64,000 bases of DNA from contig LSRY02000020.1 of NCBI GenBank assembly GCA_001643675.2, forward strand, positions 501,001 through 565,000, in the 5' to 3' direction. The notes below the pieces were generated by a model. That model made no database searches and was not told the origin of the DNA. It saw only the letters and a program-made list of their open reading frames with translations. Positions 1 to 13,533 of the stretch are shown piece after piece (the first letter of the stretch is position 1; every line of letters starts with the position of its first letter). The position numbers and the translations under genes were made by a program. The DNA is from Monocercomonoides exilis. Lineage: Eukaryota; Preaxostyla; Oxymonadida; Polymastigidae.

Positions 1-3000
1 CATCTCTTCATTTGGCTCAAATGAATGTGGCGATTGATTGCCAGCTGTGTCTGTTTCACTTTCAGTTGACAAGCCCTCACCAGCAGAGGAAGGAGACAGC
101 GACGCAGCCTTCTGGTGCTGCGATAAATACGATGTCAGATGGTCTGTTTGCCCAATCAGTGGAGGATTCTCCTCGTTTGGCTCAAACTTCGCACCCAGCT
201 GCTGTTCCTCGGCTGTCTGTGATGGCTGTGCCATTTGATCAGCAGCATCCAACGAGAAGTTTGGCATGTCTGTTCGGAACGGCTGCATCGACATCGAATG
301 AACAGAGGCAGAGGGACTGATGGATGTCGAAGGCACACCCGATCGATCGTAGGAAACAGGTGGATAGATGACTGGAGCTGCTACTACGCCCTGGCTATAT
401 CTTCCTCCTGTCATCACCTCAGACGGACTTACTTTCCCACTTGTAGCAAGAGGAAAGATCACTTCCTGTGATTGTGCATGTGTGTCGTCATCAAAGCGCA
501 GATCGAGGTGGTTGTCATCCGCATTGTTCTGTGCAGTATTGCTAATACCTCCACCACTGCCACCTCCTCCTCCCTCTGTCGCATCAGCCATCCCATCCAT
601 ACTTCTGACAGACTGATGGCGCGATACAAAGCTGTTTGGCCCATTCGCATCCAAATTCTGCTCTGCACCTCCTGTCTCGCTGGCAAGGCCATGATGCGAT
701 ATTCCCCCCGCAGACTCGCTGATGGAGGCAGCACGAGCAGCGTCTTCCTGGTCAGAAGAGAGCAGTGCAATGGAGATTTGGTGGATGTATGACTTGGGGA
801 TGACAAGGAGCTGGTGGAACGCACGCTTCCGCTGTCTGTTCATGATGATAAGGGCAATCATGATGATCAGCACAGACGCTGCACTCAGCTCGAACCAGAA
901 GGCGATGTATGTGACATAAATGCACACGCGGACAAAAGAAAGAGAGCGGTTGACTCTCGCATTGAACTGCAGATTGGCCCGCTTCACACTCTCAATCACG
1001 ACTGAAGGGAAATTGATGATCACATTCGACAGCTTCGAAAAATATGACTTCTCAAGCAAAGTATCAACTCGTGCCACGTCGTGTGCATTGTATGCAAATG
1101 ACCTGACAGCATCATACAGCCCACGGTTGATGATGTACTCATCATCCACAAGAAGTGTGTCGCCTGAATACGACGCCTGCACCAAGTTCACGTCCTGCAG
1201 CTCCCACGGGTCGAAGTACTCACCGTCGAAGATTGCCACCAGCTTTCCCAGGATGGCCTGGCTCTGCTGCTCCAGATTGTCCTTCAGCTTCTCTTCGGTC
1301 GGGAACCATGTAGGAAGCAGGCTCTGGTCAGAGGCATAGAGTGGATGCACCCTCACCATCAGCATCTTCGAAGAAAGCGCAATTTCGCCGACTTTTGAGA
1401 TGACATTCGCCATCGTGTGCATCGACTCAGCATGGATGTGGGCATACTCCAAGTTGTACTTCACAATGAAGTAACCTGCAATGACATCAGCAATAAACAG
1501 GAAGAATATCAAGATCTGTACCGGATAATACGCAGGCAGCGACAGCTCTCCTCTTCTGTGTGTTCCGCCTTCGTCAGCCTGCACCTGCTCCAGCAGCTGC
1601 ATACGGTGCTGCGCTTTCTTCTTCTTCCGCTGCTTCTGCTTCCTCCTCCTCTGAATAGACGATCTGTCTGACGTGCCTGATGCCCCATCACCCAAGTTGG
1701 TGCGTGAAGCAGTCATTGAGAACGTGTCGCCGTTGTCTTCGTCGATCTGATCAGCACGCTGCTGGTACACTTCAGCCGCATCGTCGTCTCGATAGATCTC
1801 TCTCAGCAGAGACGCATAGCCCCGCAGGACTGCTGTGGAGGTTGGATGCGACGCCAGCAGCTCTTCGTAGTTGTCTCTCGCTTTCTTCTCGTTCTCGATG
1901 ATCCGCCGGAGTATCTCTGGGATCGCCTCGTAGTTCACTTTTGGGCGCAGCAGGTTGTTCCAAAACTCCTTCGTCCACATCTTGGCCTCTTCGTGGTGCT
2001 TCTGCGCTGTCTCCAGCATCTGCCTTGCAGATACAGATGCCAATCCTCCACTCCCACCCGCACTGCCTCCTGCACTGCCTGTTGACATGAGGTCCATCCC
2101 GCTGCCAAAGGTGCCCATCGACATCGTCATCGACATCGTGCCTGTCTTTCCATTGTCGTCAAGCAAATCATCGCCCTTTGCTGACGCCTCGTTTGCCTCT
2201 TCCACTGCGTTCTTGAAGTGCGAGTATATCACAAACTTCACAAAGACGTTGTTTGTCATCGCTCGTGCCCTGCGCAGGATGGTGTCGCCTTTCAGCTGGT
2301 GCTTGCGGAAGAGCTGGGTGAACAGCCCGTACTGCATCATCATCTGCGCATGGCTCGGGTGTGTGTGGAGGGCAATCCGGTAGATCAAGTCTGCATACTG
2401 CACATTCTCGGGGTCTCTGTTCTTCTTCTCCTGGAGGAACCTCAATCCAAGTTCAACAAGAAGCGTTGAGCGGAATTTTGGTAGCTGTTTTTCTGCATCG
2501 TCTGATGAGATGTCGACAAGCGGGTGGCCATCCGGTGTGATGAGAAGGAGCTTGTGCTGTCTGTGGCGGAGGACAATGCACAAGACAATTGAAGTGACTA
2601 AGGCAAAACATAACATCACTACCCAGAGAATAATATAGTTTGTTGGATTGCCGTTCATGAAATAACCTGATATAATTTATATTTGACATAAAAGTTGGGT
2701 AAAAAAAGCATAACACAAAAATAGAAAAATGTATAACGTTGTTCAAAAATTGAAGTTTAAAACTTCGACAAACTTAATTCGCATGTCAGCCTCACAATCC
2801 AATAAAAGTTCAGTTGGACCAACAGCCACATGTTTCTGGGGAGTCTGTGATATGGAATGCAATAAAAGATAGCGATGATCATTGCAAGTGTTGGTGCAAT
2901 GGTTAATATTGATCTCCATCCTCTGTCTGTTGGTGTGACACGCATCACAACAGCCTGCATTGTGAGGAAAACAGAATATGCTCCGTTGAAATAGAAGTTG

Positions 3001-4026
3001 AATGTCGAATTGAGCCCGCCGTGCTTTTGGTTCAGGCGAAGGATAAAGAATCCGTAGATGCTGCTCCAAATTGCAAAGGCAAGAAACATTATCATGTTGA
3101 AAACAGTTAAGACAATGTGCTCAGTTCCCCTTAAAGGAAATATATTTTTTTAAAAAAAAATTCAGAAAATTATGATCATTTTTCATAGATATTTTAAGAA
3201 TACAAAGGAAAAATACAATGAAAACTCCAATTGAAATATTTGAAAAACACTTTCATACCAGCATTCAGTGGTTGTAGATGCTCTCATATAGCCGTCAACG
3301 CAATCCAATGAAGATAAAAGCGTTGAAAAAAACGGTATAACTCTATATGGGAATTTTTAAACATTAAAATTAAAATAAAAAAACAACTGTACATACAAAA
3401 TTGATTGTGTAACAGAAACTATATTTCGATAAACTCTACGAATCCAAGGAGCTGTGGCCAAAATTTTCTGTGCACATTTGAAAAATAAATTAATATAAAC
3501 CGATGGAAATGATGTTTCAAACTTTATAAGACGCTGCCACAATAAAAAGCATCGAAATATACAAAAAAATGTACGCGAGTATAATAACAGAAAACACCAG
3601 GAATCCAAGTTGAAACAAGCTCATGTAATAACTCCCTTCCAATATTCCAAAAACCTGTTTTGTTAATATTTATAGTAATTGCAAAAAATGCAAAAGAAAG
3701 AAAAATACCAAATTTACTGCAGAAACTCCATTAAAGTTTATTCCGTACATTGCCAATGAAAGTAATTGAATAGTCTCTATTATCCATGATAAAATAGTCC
3801 ACTTTCTTTCTCTATGTCTCGTCTAAAATTTCAAAAATAGATAAATTCATAAAGAAAGAAAAACAAGACATTTCAGAAATATATCTTCTGAAAATTACTA
3901 AAAAACAATTCAAACTTGATCATATAATGGATAAATTACAAAAAAAGCAATTTCCTCGAATTTTGTCGGCTTATCCGACAAAAGATCGGCTTCAGCGCCT
4001 GTTGGCCGATAATTCCGTTCGCTCAT
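1..4026 (-). CDS. TmcB/TmcC-like polytopic membrane protein, cut off by the left window edge
   Basis: I rebuilt seven exons: 3916-4026, 3709-3822, 3523-3654, 3397-3467, 3259-3342, 2774-3129 and 2666 to beyond base 1. Phases agree at every junction and the last exon stays open to the edge. The N-terminal half is a series of hydrophobic helices with a conserved-looking DCVDG...ECW segment at about 3260-3310. A further helix at about 2570-2660 is followed by a cytosolic-type stretch with a TPR-like motif (NYEELLASHP...LRGYASLL) at about 1790-1900. That motif is typical of the protist 'TmcB/TmcC TPR repeat' family, named after Dictyostelium tiny macrocysts B; a sensory or signalling role is presumed but unproven. 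A second hydrophobic pair follows at about 1460-1530 and 840-930, then a Ser/Gly-rich tail. The missing 3' part could carry a cyclase or PAS module, as in some family members. Confidence 0.8.
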
Positions 4027-4331
4027 CAAAGTTACAATGTGGAAAAGTTGTTATTATAAAATAATAAAAAATAACCAGTCAGAAATATGTGAATGAAGTA
4101 AATTCTATGACTGTTTAAAAAGCTGTAAGTGTTTTAGAATTATTCTTTTCCCATACTTTTTAAATTTCATCATAAAAAATTAACTGCTTATTAAATAATT
4201 GAATATGTTTTTGCAATAGGAAATGGAATGATTGGTGAAAACACGCGAGTATTATTTTCAAAAATTAAAAGTAAATTAAAAAAATATTTTTTAAAAAATA
4301 GAAAGAAAAGAAAAGGTGGAATTGAATATAA

Positions 4332-7300
4332 TTACAATTCTTGCTCAATATCTTCGACTTCTGGTTGAGGTGTGTCTGTAGTGTCATCATTGTTCTGAAG
4401 AATTTCATCGTACCCGCCTTCTTCCTGAAGCTTCTTCTTCTTCTTTTCTTCTCTCTTTGCCTTTTCTTTCTTCAGCTTTTCCTTCTCCTTCGCTTTTCTC
4501 TCCTCTCTTTCTCTCCTCTCTTTCTCATATTTCTCTTTCCTTCTCTTTGCATCGCTCTCTTTGATCATATCTTCCGCTCTCTTCTCAATCCTCTGCATCT
4601 CTTCAGTGATATCAGCGCTGGTTTGCCTCAAATCTTCACCAGGCTTAATCGACTTATAGTCAGTCTCCTGCTCCTTCAGCCAGTTCATGCCTTCATCCAA
4701 AACAGCCTCCATCTCATCTGCCTCTGCATCAGTCATCGTGCCAGCCACCACAGCCTCGTCCTGCTTCTCCTTCATCTTCGACACCATGTCCCTGAACTTC
4801 TTCACAGCCATCGGAAACGCACTCCTCTCCTTCAGCTTCAGATCCATCATGTTGCAAGCTTTCTCTGCAACTGACTGCTTCTCCTTCAAAACACCCATCA
4901 CATAATCCATCTCCTTCTGCAGTGCATCGTCGCTGCTGGCTTCTGTCCCAACGGGCTCTCCTTTCTCTTTTTTCTCTCTTTCTTCCTTCAGAATCTTCTC
5001 TCTCATCAAAAGTGGGTCTGTAAGTGAAACACCTTCGTCTTCAAGCCACAATCCAATATCGTTCAGCTCCTTCATCGCATTGTCAATCTGCTCTTCCAAT
5101 GCCAACCCTTTCAGAAGCTCTGCTTTGTGTATGTCAAGCTTCTCCTTCATCTCAAACACATATGACTCCAACCTGTTGCGTGCCTCTGCAATTTTTTCCT
5201 TCTCCTTCTCGTAAATCTCAAACCTCTCCAATCTCTTCTTAGCTGCTTTGATCTGCTTCTTGGTCATTGGGTAGTAGTGATATGAGTCGTCTGGGCGATA
5301 CACAAAGTCATATCTGCAGCCAAACTGACACGATGAAGCAGCTGAGCCTTCTTTCTCTGATGGCTTGTTCTCGTTCTCGCTCTTCTTCTTCTCACACAGC
5401 TCTTTCCACTCATTCGAATCTTCAATATCTTCCTGGCGGTTCAATCTGTGGAGCTCCAACGCCATTCTACGCTTCACATACTTCTTCTTCTTCTTCTTCT
5501 TTTCGGCTTGTTGTGCTTCTTTGTTTGCAGCAGCCTCCTCAACTTTCTTCTCCTCTTTCTTTGCCTTCTCTTCTTCAGCCTCATCATCAAACTTCTCTGT
5601 CTCTTCCTCTTCCTCTGGATTCGGCTTCTTTGCTGCCTGATCGTTTTCTGGCACTTTCTCTCCAACAACGTCGAGTGTCGCCTTCTTCACTCGCAGCACT
5701 CCGTCTCTTCCGATCTCAACCACAACACGCGTTGCCCAATCGACAGTGTTGCTGAACAAGCCAAGAGATGAGCCTGATCCAACAACTTTCACCTTCAGTA
5801 GATTTCCGGTGACGCCAACAGGAACACTTTCTGAGCGGAGCTTCGGGCAGCCACTGCAGTTTGTGTTGGCTTTGTCTTTGTCTTTGCAGCAGCAGCAGCA
5901 CTGGGCATAATCGAATGAGAGGGTGTATGCAGATGTACGTGGAATGATAAGAGTCTTTTTCAGCGGAAGTGTCTCTCCAACACGCACAACAACGGCGTGT
6001 GTGGCATCGTCTGGAATGTACACTCCATCATCGGTGTCCATTCCGCACTCGCCATAAAGAGGCGACTTCTCTGAAGGCAGACGCAGTGATTTGTCGAGTG
6101 CGTTCTTGTCCTCCTCTGGTTTGGCTTCGTTGTTCTTCAGTGTGCCGCCAATGATGTCTCTGATACGCACAACAATCTCGCGCTGAGCACGCTCAACCAG
6201 CTTAACGCCTTTCAGTCTGTATCTCTCCACAAGTGTGGCTGCATACATTGTCGATCCCAATGCAGCAGCTTCGTCGACATTCAGAAGTCTGCCAAGCTCT
6301 GTCTTGTTGAACACAGACAGCGCAATTGATTGCAGCCCTGGAATTCTCATGGAGCCACCCATCATCTGCACTACAACTGATGACAATGGAACTTTTGACT
6401 CGACCTCCCATTCAGGATGTGTCTTGTTCAGAGTCCAGTATTTGGCAACCATCTCTTCGCACAGCAGGCGGAAGCGGTTAAACAAGGGACGCGCGATCTC
6501 TTCCAGTTGCTCTTTCTTGATGCAGAAGTGGAATTCTGGCAGCTCAGGAAGCAAATCATCCAAAGTGCCATGATATTCAGGTGACACTGTAAGCATTTCT
6601 TTTGCACCAGATGCGATTTTCGTGATGTATGGAACGATTGAGGGAGAGTCAAGGAGACGACGGCATTTCGGTCCTGGATACTTCTTCTTCTCTGCCTCTT
6701 CAGCAGAAAGTGGAGGATTCAAAGGTGTTGGCAAAACTCTCTTTCTATGCTTGTGATCTCTTTCCTCATCCAAAGCTTGCTTTTGTTGTTTTTCCTCCTC
6801 TGTATCGAGATATGGTCTGCATTCTCCGTATTTCTCAACTTCTTCAGGTGCAGCTTGTTTGTGGAATTCGCGGATAAGATGATCAGCGATGAGTGCATCA
6901 AACTGCCTTCCTCCAAGTGATTCGTCTGTAACAGTAAGCAGCACATCCATCTTTCCTGTATGCTTTTCTGGGTCAAAGCCTTCGTCCAATGAAAAGCCTT
7001 TCACTTTCTTGCTTTTACCTGCTCCAGCTTTTCTCGATTTGCGGATCGTGCGTATCTCATGAAGCCTCTTCTTTCTCTCCTCACGCAACTTCTTCTTCTT
7101 CTGGCGCTCTTCTTGCTTCTTCATATAAGCCTGAAGATCATCGTTGTTCCTAATGTTGATGGTTTCCGAAACAACCTCTTCCTCTTCATCATCTTCAGCA
7201 ATTTCTCTTTCAAGTCTCTTTCTCTCCTCTCTTTCTTCAGGAGTTTCTGCTGCTAAATCTTCATCATCGTCATCATCGTCATCTTCCTCTTCCTCTTCCT

Positions 7301-8241
7301 CTTCTTTCTTCTTTCTGGCTTCTTCTTCCTCTTTCTTTCTTTTCTCCTCCTCTTCTTTCTTTCTCTTTGCTTCGGCTACTTTTTCTTTCTTTGTTTTTTT
7401 CTCTTCTTTTTCTGTGACATTTGGCTTGGGGAATTCGTATCTCACCAAAGAAATAGATGTTTGGCTTCCTCCCATATCAATAAATACAACATTTCTTGCT
7501 GAGCTTTGCTCTTCTTTTGACTTATCTTCAGCATCTTTTTGCGCAGTTTCATTTACGGGAGCTGCTGCTTCTTCGCTCATTGTTCTGGAACGTTCCATTC
7601 CATATTGATATGCAGCTGCATCATTTGAAGTAATCAATCCCATTACATTCAAATCAGCAATTTTGGCCGCATCAAGAAGAGCTTGACGCTGACTTTGAGT
7701 AAAATAGGCTGGGATGGTAATTACAACATCTTTGATTAAAACATCATTTGATTTATATGTTGTTTGTTGCGCTTGCTGAAGAATAAGAGCAGCAAGATCT
7801 TCAACTGGAATTGGCTCTTCAACATTCGAAGCATTGAAAAGCAGAGTTCCACGTTGCTCATCGAGTTCGTAATGAGGATGAGGATAAGGGTACGCCAGTC
7901 TAGGAGGTAATGAATACCTTCCGAGAAGTTGAATTATGTTGTTTGCAGTCTGTCGAGACTGTCTTGCTGTCTGGAGAAATAAATAGAATTTGTTCAATAT
8001 TCGATATGCTAAAAATTGATCAGACCTTTGATGCTGCACGTACGCCAGCAAATCGTTCAAGTCCATCAATTGTAACCAATGCTGGTGTTATACGCTTCTC
8101 ATTTTCATTCCGAACAACAGTGATCGGTTTCCCGGATTTTAACAGTCCAAATGAAAGGAAATTGGAACCTAAATCGATTCCAATCACATTAGCATAACTG
8201 AAAGAAAGTCCTAGCAAAATTGCCATAAAAAAGACTTTCAT
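4332..8241 (-). CDS. HYOU1: GRP170/HYOU1/Lhs1-type ER Hsp70 family chaperone
   Basis: Two exons, 8026-8241 and 4332-7970, flank a 55-bp intron (GTCTGA...CTCCAG). They encode about 1,284 residues. I start at the Met preceding a signal peptide (MKVFFMAILLGLSFSYA); a Met nine codons upstream is possible. The Hsp70 nucleotide-binding fold follows: IGIDLGS, an ITIPAYF stretch, DMGGSQTS and a degenerate MMGGSMRIPG. The C-terminal half has the LEDEGV signature region of the GRP170 class (ESYVFEMKEKL...WLEDEGVSLTD). The family acts in the ER lumen as a nucleotide exchange factor and holdase for BiP. Unusual are a Lys/Glu/Asp block of over 100 residues inside the ATPase domain (about 7160-7430), a second charged block at 5480-5640, and a C-terminal EQEL that may serve as a KDEL-type signal. 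Identity is secure; the retention role is inferred. Confidence 0.9.
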
Positions 8242-8603
8242 ATTAAAATGTTCTTTGGTGGTCATCTCTTCCCTTTCCAAGATCAATACATATATATTAT
8301 TCAAAATTTTTTGAATTATGACAAAATCATTGAAGTTTGCTGACGTTATCATTGAACAGATGTTCAATTATTTTATCATTATAGAGAAATAATTCAATTT
8401 TCGGAAACCCCTTTATTTTTTTGGAGATAAACGTTTATTGAAGAATTTTTGTTTTCTTTGCGCGAGATAAGGTTTAATGATAATTATAATTAATCGAAAT
8501 TTTAATTGAAATTTTATTTTTAATAAAATGAAGCAACTTTTTAGCAAATTACACTTTTGATAGAGCATATTGAAGAATTTATTTAGATTTCTGCAAAATA
8601 TCA
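8242..8603. promoter_or_regulatory. Divergent upstream region between GRP170 and the coiled-coil gene
   Basis: This AT-rich spacer of 362 bp separates the two divergent start codons. It holds a TGACGT hexamer about 100 bp upstream of the GRP170 start (about 8340-8345). That is the core of CRE and unfolded-protein-response elements in other eukaryotes, but the match is short and may be chance. I see no gene here. Confidence 0.35.
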
Positions 8604-11600
8604 ATGACAGAACAACAAAAAGGTCTTGATCCTAATGCAAATGATACGGTTTCTTTTTTATATTTGCTGCAAATATTTTATTTTTTAATTTTAATCTTTA
8701 TTGCCAATTTTTGATAATTTTTTAACAATTGTTCAAATTTGTTTTGCATTATTGCATTTCGGTGTTCTATTTAGCATTCTAATCAACAATTTGTTCCGTC
8801 ATTGCTTTCAAACACGGATAATCTATTATCATCGGTCGACTCTTCATGTTTGACTTTATTTATGTTTTTCCTCTGATTTCAGCTTTGCTTTTCTACTTGT
8901 GCTAATATATCAATAGATAATGGCCCTTTGTCCCCAATGCAGCGGCAGCAATTGCAATCCGAACTGAAAGTTGCGCAACAACGAATTGCATTAATTCATG
9001 ATCAGCATAAACAACTTCAGCAGCAATTGGATCAACTTGAAGCTGTGAACCAAGGACTTCAACTTCAAAGCCAACAGCAACAGGAACTGCTCCAACAGCA
9101 ATACGAGCAGCAATTACAGCAGTTACAATTACAGATAACTCAATCTCAACTGCCTGCAACAGAACAGCAGCAACAGTTTGCAGTTGGGCAACAGCAGCTT
9201 CAGCTTTCTCTTCTGCAGCAGTTGGAGCAGTTAGAAACGCAATTGCAGCAGCAGATCGCACCACTGCAAGTGCAAGCACAAGAAATCAACCAGCAACAAC
9301 TGCTTCTTGAGCAGCAGCTGCCTCCGCTTCAGCAGTACGAGACTGATGCGCTGCAGCTTCTGGGGCTGAAGACGGCCAGCGAAACACCAACCACACCATC
9401 AATGCCAGACTCAATGACGTCATCTGCATTTGCATCGAGTCTGCAGAAGCTGCAGGCGCTATCTGAGCTGGATGAAGTTGGGTCAGGCACACAGTCGTCA
9501 GAGAGGCTGTCAGTAGAAAGAGATGATGGCAGCAAGGCAGGTGGGAGTGTGTATGCGAATAGAGCAGAACAGCCGCTGGGGCTGAGTGGATTGGCAGATG
9601 ATGATGATGCTGTGGATGGCAAAGGAGGAAGATTTGATAGAGTGAAAGGAGATAAAATAGAGGAAAAGGAAGAAGAGCATTGGCAAGTGAATAAGGAAGA
9701 ATCTGGCGAAGAGCAAGAGAACAGAACAGAAAAAGCAAATGTCAGCTCTTTTGAGGCTGAAAAGAATGAAAAGACGCCTCGATCAGTATCTCCACGCTCT
9801 GACCGATCCAGAACAAAAAGTGAGAAAGATGGCTCAACAAGAGAAACCACTCAAAGCAATCAAAAATCTGAAGGAAAAGTTCCATTGAACGATAATTTTA
9901 TGGATGAAAATGAAAAAGATGAGAAAGCGAAGAATGCAGTAGAACCAAAAAAGCAAAACAGCTCAGAAAAAATTGATCAAAAAAGCAATGAAAAATCTTC
10001 ACTCCGTTCAGAATTGAAGCCAACAGGCAAAGCAAAACAGCAATTAACTCCAAAAACGGAGAAATCAAATAATTTCTCCGATGCTGCCAGCGGAGAAATA
10101 GAAAGTGCAAAGCAAGCACCAAACAAAACACCTTCTGTTAAGAGCTCTTCCTCATCAAAAGCATCCAAATCTAATCAACTTCCACACAACACACTTCACT
10201 CCACTTCAGATCAACACATTCAATCACCTTCTTCTTCCTCATCTTCTTCCTCTTCCTCTTCCTCCTCCTCTTCTTCTTCTTCCTCTTCTTCTTCCTCTTC
10301 TTCAGATTCACGTCATTCAAACTCTCTTTCCTCCACAAGCACCCAAATGAACTCTTTGACATCTTCATCCATCACAAATCCTTCTTCTTCTTCTTCTTCT
10401 TTCTCTTCTTCTTACACAAAACAGCCTGACTCCGCAAACACCTCTTTTCTTTCGAATTCTTCTGTTCAAGAAAGCAATAGCTTACCTCCTTCTTCTTCTT
10501 CTTCTAACACGAAATCATCATCACCACATCGCACTTCGCCTTCCCGCCGCGCCAATCGCACAACACACACATCACCTCAGAAAGAGGACTTATTAAACAA
10601 CCAAAAGGAATTAGAAAAAGATAAAGAAAAAGAAAAAGAAAAAGAAAAAGAAAAAGAAAAAGAAAAAGAAAAAGAAAAAGAAAAAGAAAAAGAAAAAGAA
10701 AAAGAAAAAGAAAAAGAAAAAGATCTTATCAAAAATCGCAAAAGTGACAATACCAATTCCAATATAACTGTTAATGCTAATGCTAATGCTAATGCCACAC
10801 CCAAAGGCAAAAGACACAGCATGCGATCTTCACTGAAGATAGTGGCATACACCCCTGTTCCTGTCACTTCTCATCATCTGTCTCCAAAAGGGGATGAAAT
10901 GCTGTCGCCCACAAGAAAGAATAAAAAGAATAAAAAAAGAAGTAATAAATCAATTAGATCTCCTCATTCGAATGCGAATGCTGCTGTTGAGTCAGGATTG
11001 CCTCGTTCTTCTTCAGAAGAGGAGGAGAAAGATGGTTCTGTTTCAAACACAAATGAAACAAAAGAAGGCAAAAAAGGAGGAGGTGAATTTCAAGGGATGC
11101 AGCTGGGTGATTGTGATGCGACGGGAGATAATGAAGACGGGAAGTGGATATTGGATGAGCTGCAAGAAGCAGAAGGACAAAAAGAGAAAGAAAAAGAGAA
11201 AGAGAAAGAGAAAGAACTTCAATCAGAACAATATCAGAACAGTTCATTTGATGACAGATACGACACAGAAATGCACTCCACACAGCACTCACTGCAGCAG
11301 TCTCAATCTCATCTTCTATCTAATTCTCAATCTAATCCTCATTCACAGCCAGCTGATCAGCCACGCACACTCACAGCAATGCGCATGTCTTCCAGTTCAA
11401 TTGGCTCTTCCTCTTCTCTTTTGACTCAACACAGCAGTTCGAATTCTTCTAAGCATCGCACATCTTCCTCTTCCTCCTCTTCCTCCTCTTCCTCCTCTGC
11501 TTCTTCTTCTCTTCCCCCTCGTTCCTCCTCTCCTCTTTCTCCTCTTTCTCCTCATTCTCCATTGGGCTCTTCTCCAAACAGATCTTCCCTCTTCACTGCC

Positions 11601-13457
11601 TCTCGCTCCACCCGCCCTTCCAACACATCCTCCACACGCAGCCCGTACCTCTCTCGTGTTGTGCCTGTCAAATCACCAAAGATGAAGAAGAATCCTGTTA
11701 ATTCTTCTTCTTCTGGTGCTTCTTCGTCTTCTTCTGGTTCTTCTTCTTCTTCTTCATCTTCTCCTTCTCCTCTTCCTTCATCAGGAGCCATCGACCAAAG
11801 AGAACGTCGTTCTGATTCCTTCAAACAGCGCAATTCAGAGAAAGATAAAGAAAGAGAAAGAGAAAGAGAAAAAGAAAAAGAGAGAGAAAGAGAAGAAGAG
11901 CGCTGGCGAGAGCGAGAAAACGGGTGGAACTCCTCCACTTTCCCTACTGCCAGTGCAGAAGGCAGAGCAATGCCACCTGTCCGCTCGTCATTCACACTGG
12001 GCAGTATGCACAGGGCAGACTCAGCCGGCTTTTCGTTCTATTCATCAACGGCATGCAACCAGGGGCAGTTTGGTTCCTCTTCTAATTCTGCTAATGCTTC
12101 TTGTTATGGTGGTGGTGGAGGAGGAAGTGGTGGAGGAAGTGGAAGCATCCAACAGACAGAACAACAGCCAAAGTATCGTTCACAGACATCGCTTTCACAG
12201 CGCTATGGGAAGAGCAACAAGCAGAGAAGAATCGGAAAAAGGAAAGGGAAAAGCAGAGAAAACAAGGAAAAAGGAGAAAGAGAAGGGGAAGGGGAAGGAG
12301 AGGGTGAAGGGGAAGGAGGGGAATATGAAGATGGTGAACAAGTGTGGGAGCTGCCTGACGACAGAAATGTGAAGCTGCCTTCGTGTTCTCAGTCGTCTCG
12401 TGTCTGCACTCCTTCTTCTTCTTCCTCTTCCTCTTCCTTCTCTCCTTCTTCTTCTCCTCACTCCTCTGCCTCTCATCTTCCCCCTCTCCGTTCCACTTCT
12501 TCAATGGCAGCTGCGCCAAGCCACTACAGAACACGCCCATCCACCAGACAGGCATCCACTCAGGGAAGAACATTGACTCCTCCTTCTTCTTCTATCTCCC
12601 CTCCTCTTCTGGCTTCGTCTTCTTCTCCTCCTCTTCCTTCTTATCCTTCTTCTTCTTCTTCTTCTTCTTCTTCTTCTTCTCAATATTCCGCCTACCCTCT
12701 CCTTCAGCAGCGCCGCAGTCAGTTGTATTCCTCCCTGGGCACCCAGCGCACATCTGCCACGTTGTCGTCCGTGTCGATGCAGAAAGAGCAGATGCTGCTG
12801 TCTGCACTGGAGGCCGAGCGAGAGAGGCAGAGGCTGAGAAAGAGGCTGGTGAAGCTGCAGGTGGAGGACGAGCGGGTGTCTGCGTCGATTGGCGTGTGCG
12901 AGAGCCAGTGGAAGGACATCACACAGAAGAGGATGGAGATCAGGAAGGAAAGGAGCAAAGTGATGGATGGGAAGAGGGCGTATCTGCAGCAGAAGGAGCA
13001 GGAGGTGCGGAATATTCAGAGAAAAAGAGAGGAAGACAGACAGAGGGCGCTGGCTGAGCAGGAGCGGGCGCAGCAGATGAAGCAGGAGCAGCGGACGCAG
13101 CTGCGGAGCGAGCTGAGGAGAGCGGAGGAGGAGAAGAGGAGGAAAGGGGAAAAAGATCTGAATGAGAAGAGGAGGCAGAAGGAGATGATAAGTGAGGAGA
13201 AGAGGGAGGCGAGGGAGAGGATTGCAGAGCATAAGCAAAGGGTGATTCTGCAGGCGCTGGAAGGCAAAGAAGAGGAACGGCTGCTGTTGGAGGAGAAGAA
13301 GAGGGAGATCGATGAAGAGGTGGCGTATCTGCTGATGATGACGAGGGAGATGGAGGAGAAAGTGAATAAAAAGCAGAAAGAAGAAGAGAGAATCAAAGAA
13401 AGGCTGGTTGATGTCAAAGGAACAGCGTATCGAACACCGCGTGCTCGGCATAAGTGA
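8604..13457 (+). CDS. Giant low-complexity protein with Gln-rich and Glu/Arg-rich coiled coils at its ends
   Basis: The long exon is open from 8883 to TGA at 13457. A small exon at 8604-8648 (MTEQQKGLDPNANDT) joins it in phase over a 234-bp intron (GTTTCT...TTTCAG), giving about 1,539 residues. If that splice is wrong, the first Met in the long exon is at 8937. From the N-terminus: a Gln/Leu coiled coil (8940-9350); an acidic linker; Ser runs (10230-10300, 11465-11510, 12640-12680); a (Lys-Glu)n tract at 10612-10720; a second KE/RE tract (11180-11215, 11840-11890); a Gly run; and a strongly charged coiled coil (12780-13430) ending in a basic tail. No known domain is recognised. Long terminal coiled coils suggest a structural or cytoskeletal scaffold, which is inference. 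Confidence 0.7.
10612..10722 (+). repeat. GAAAAA hexanucleotide tract coding for a Lys-Glu run
   Basis: Near-perfect tandem repetition of a six-base unit (GAAAAA), roughly 18 copies, encodes alternating Glu and Lys inside the giant coiled-coil protein. A six-base unit expands without shifting the frame. The purity at DNA level suggests recent slippage. Confidence 0.9.
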
Positions 13458-13495
13458 ATGCAGAGCAGTTGTTATTTGAAGTAATTGCTTCAAAT

Positions 13496-13533
<38 letters not shown>

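Noticed and set aside
12501-13493. 330-codon minus-strand frame opposite the coiled-coil gene
   Set aside because: It is Leu/Arg/His-rich antisense of Ser and Glu codon runs, starts without context and has no domain.
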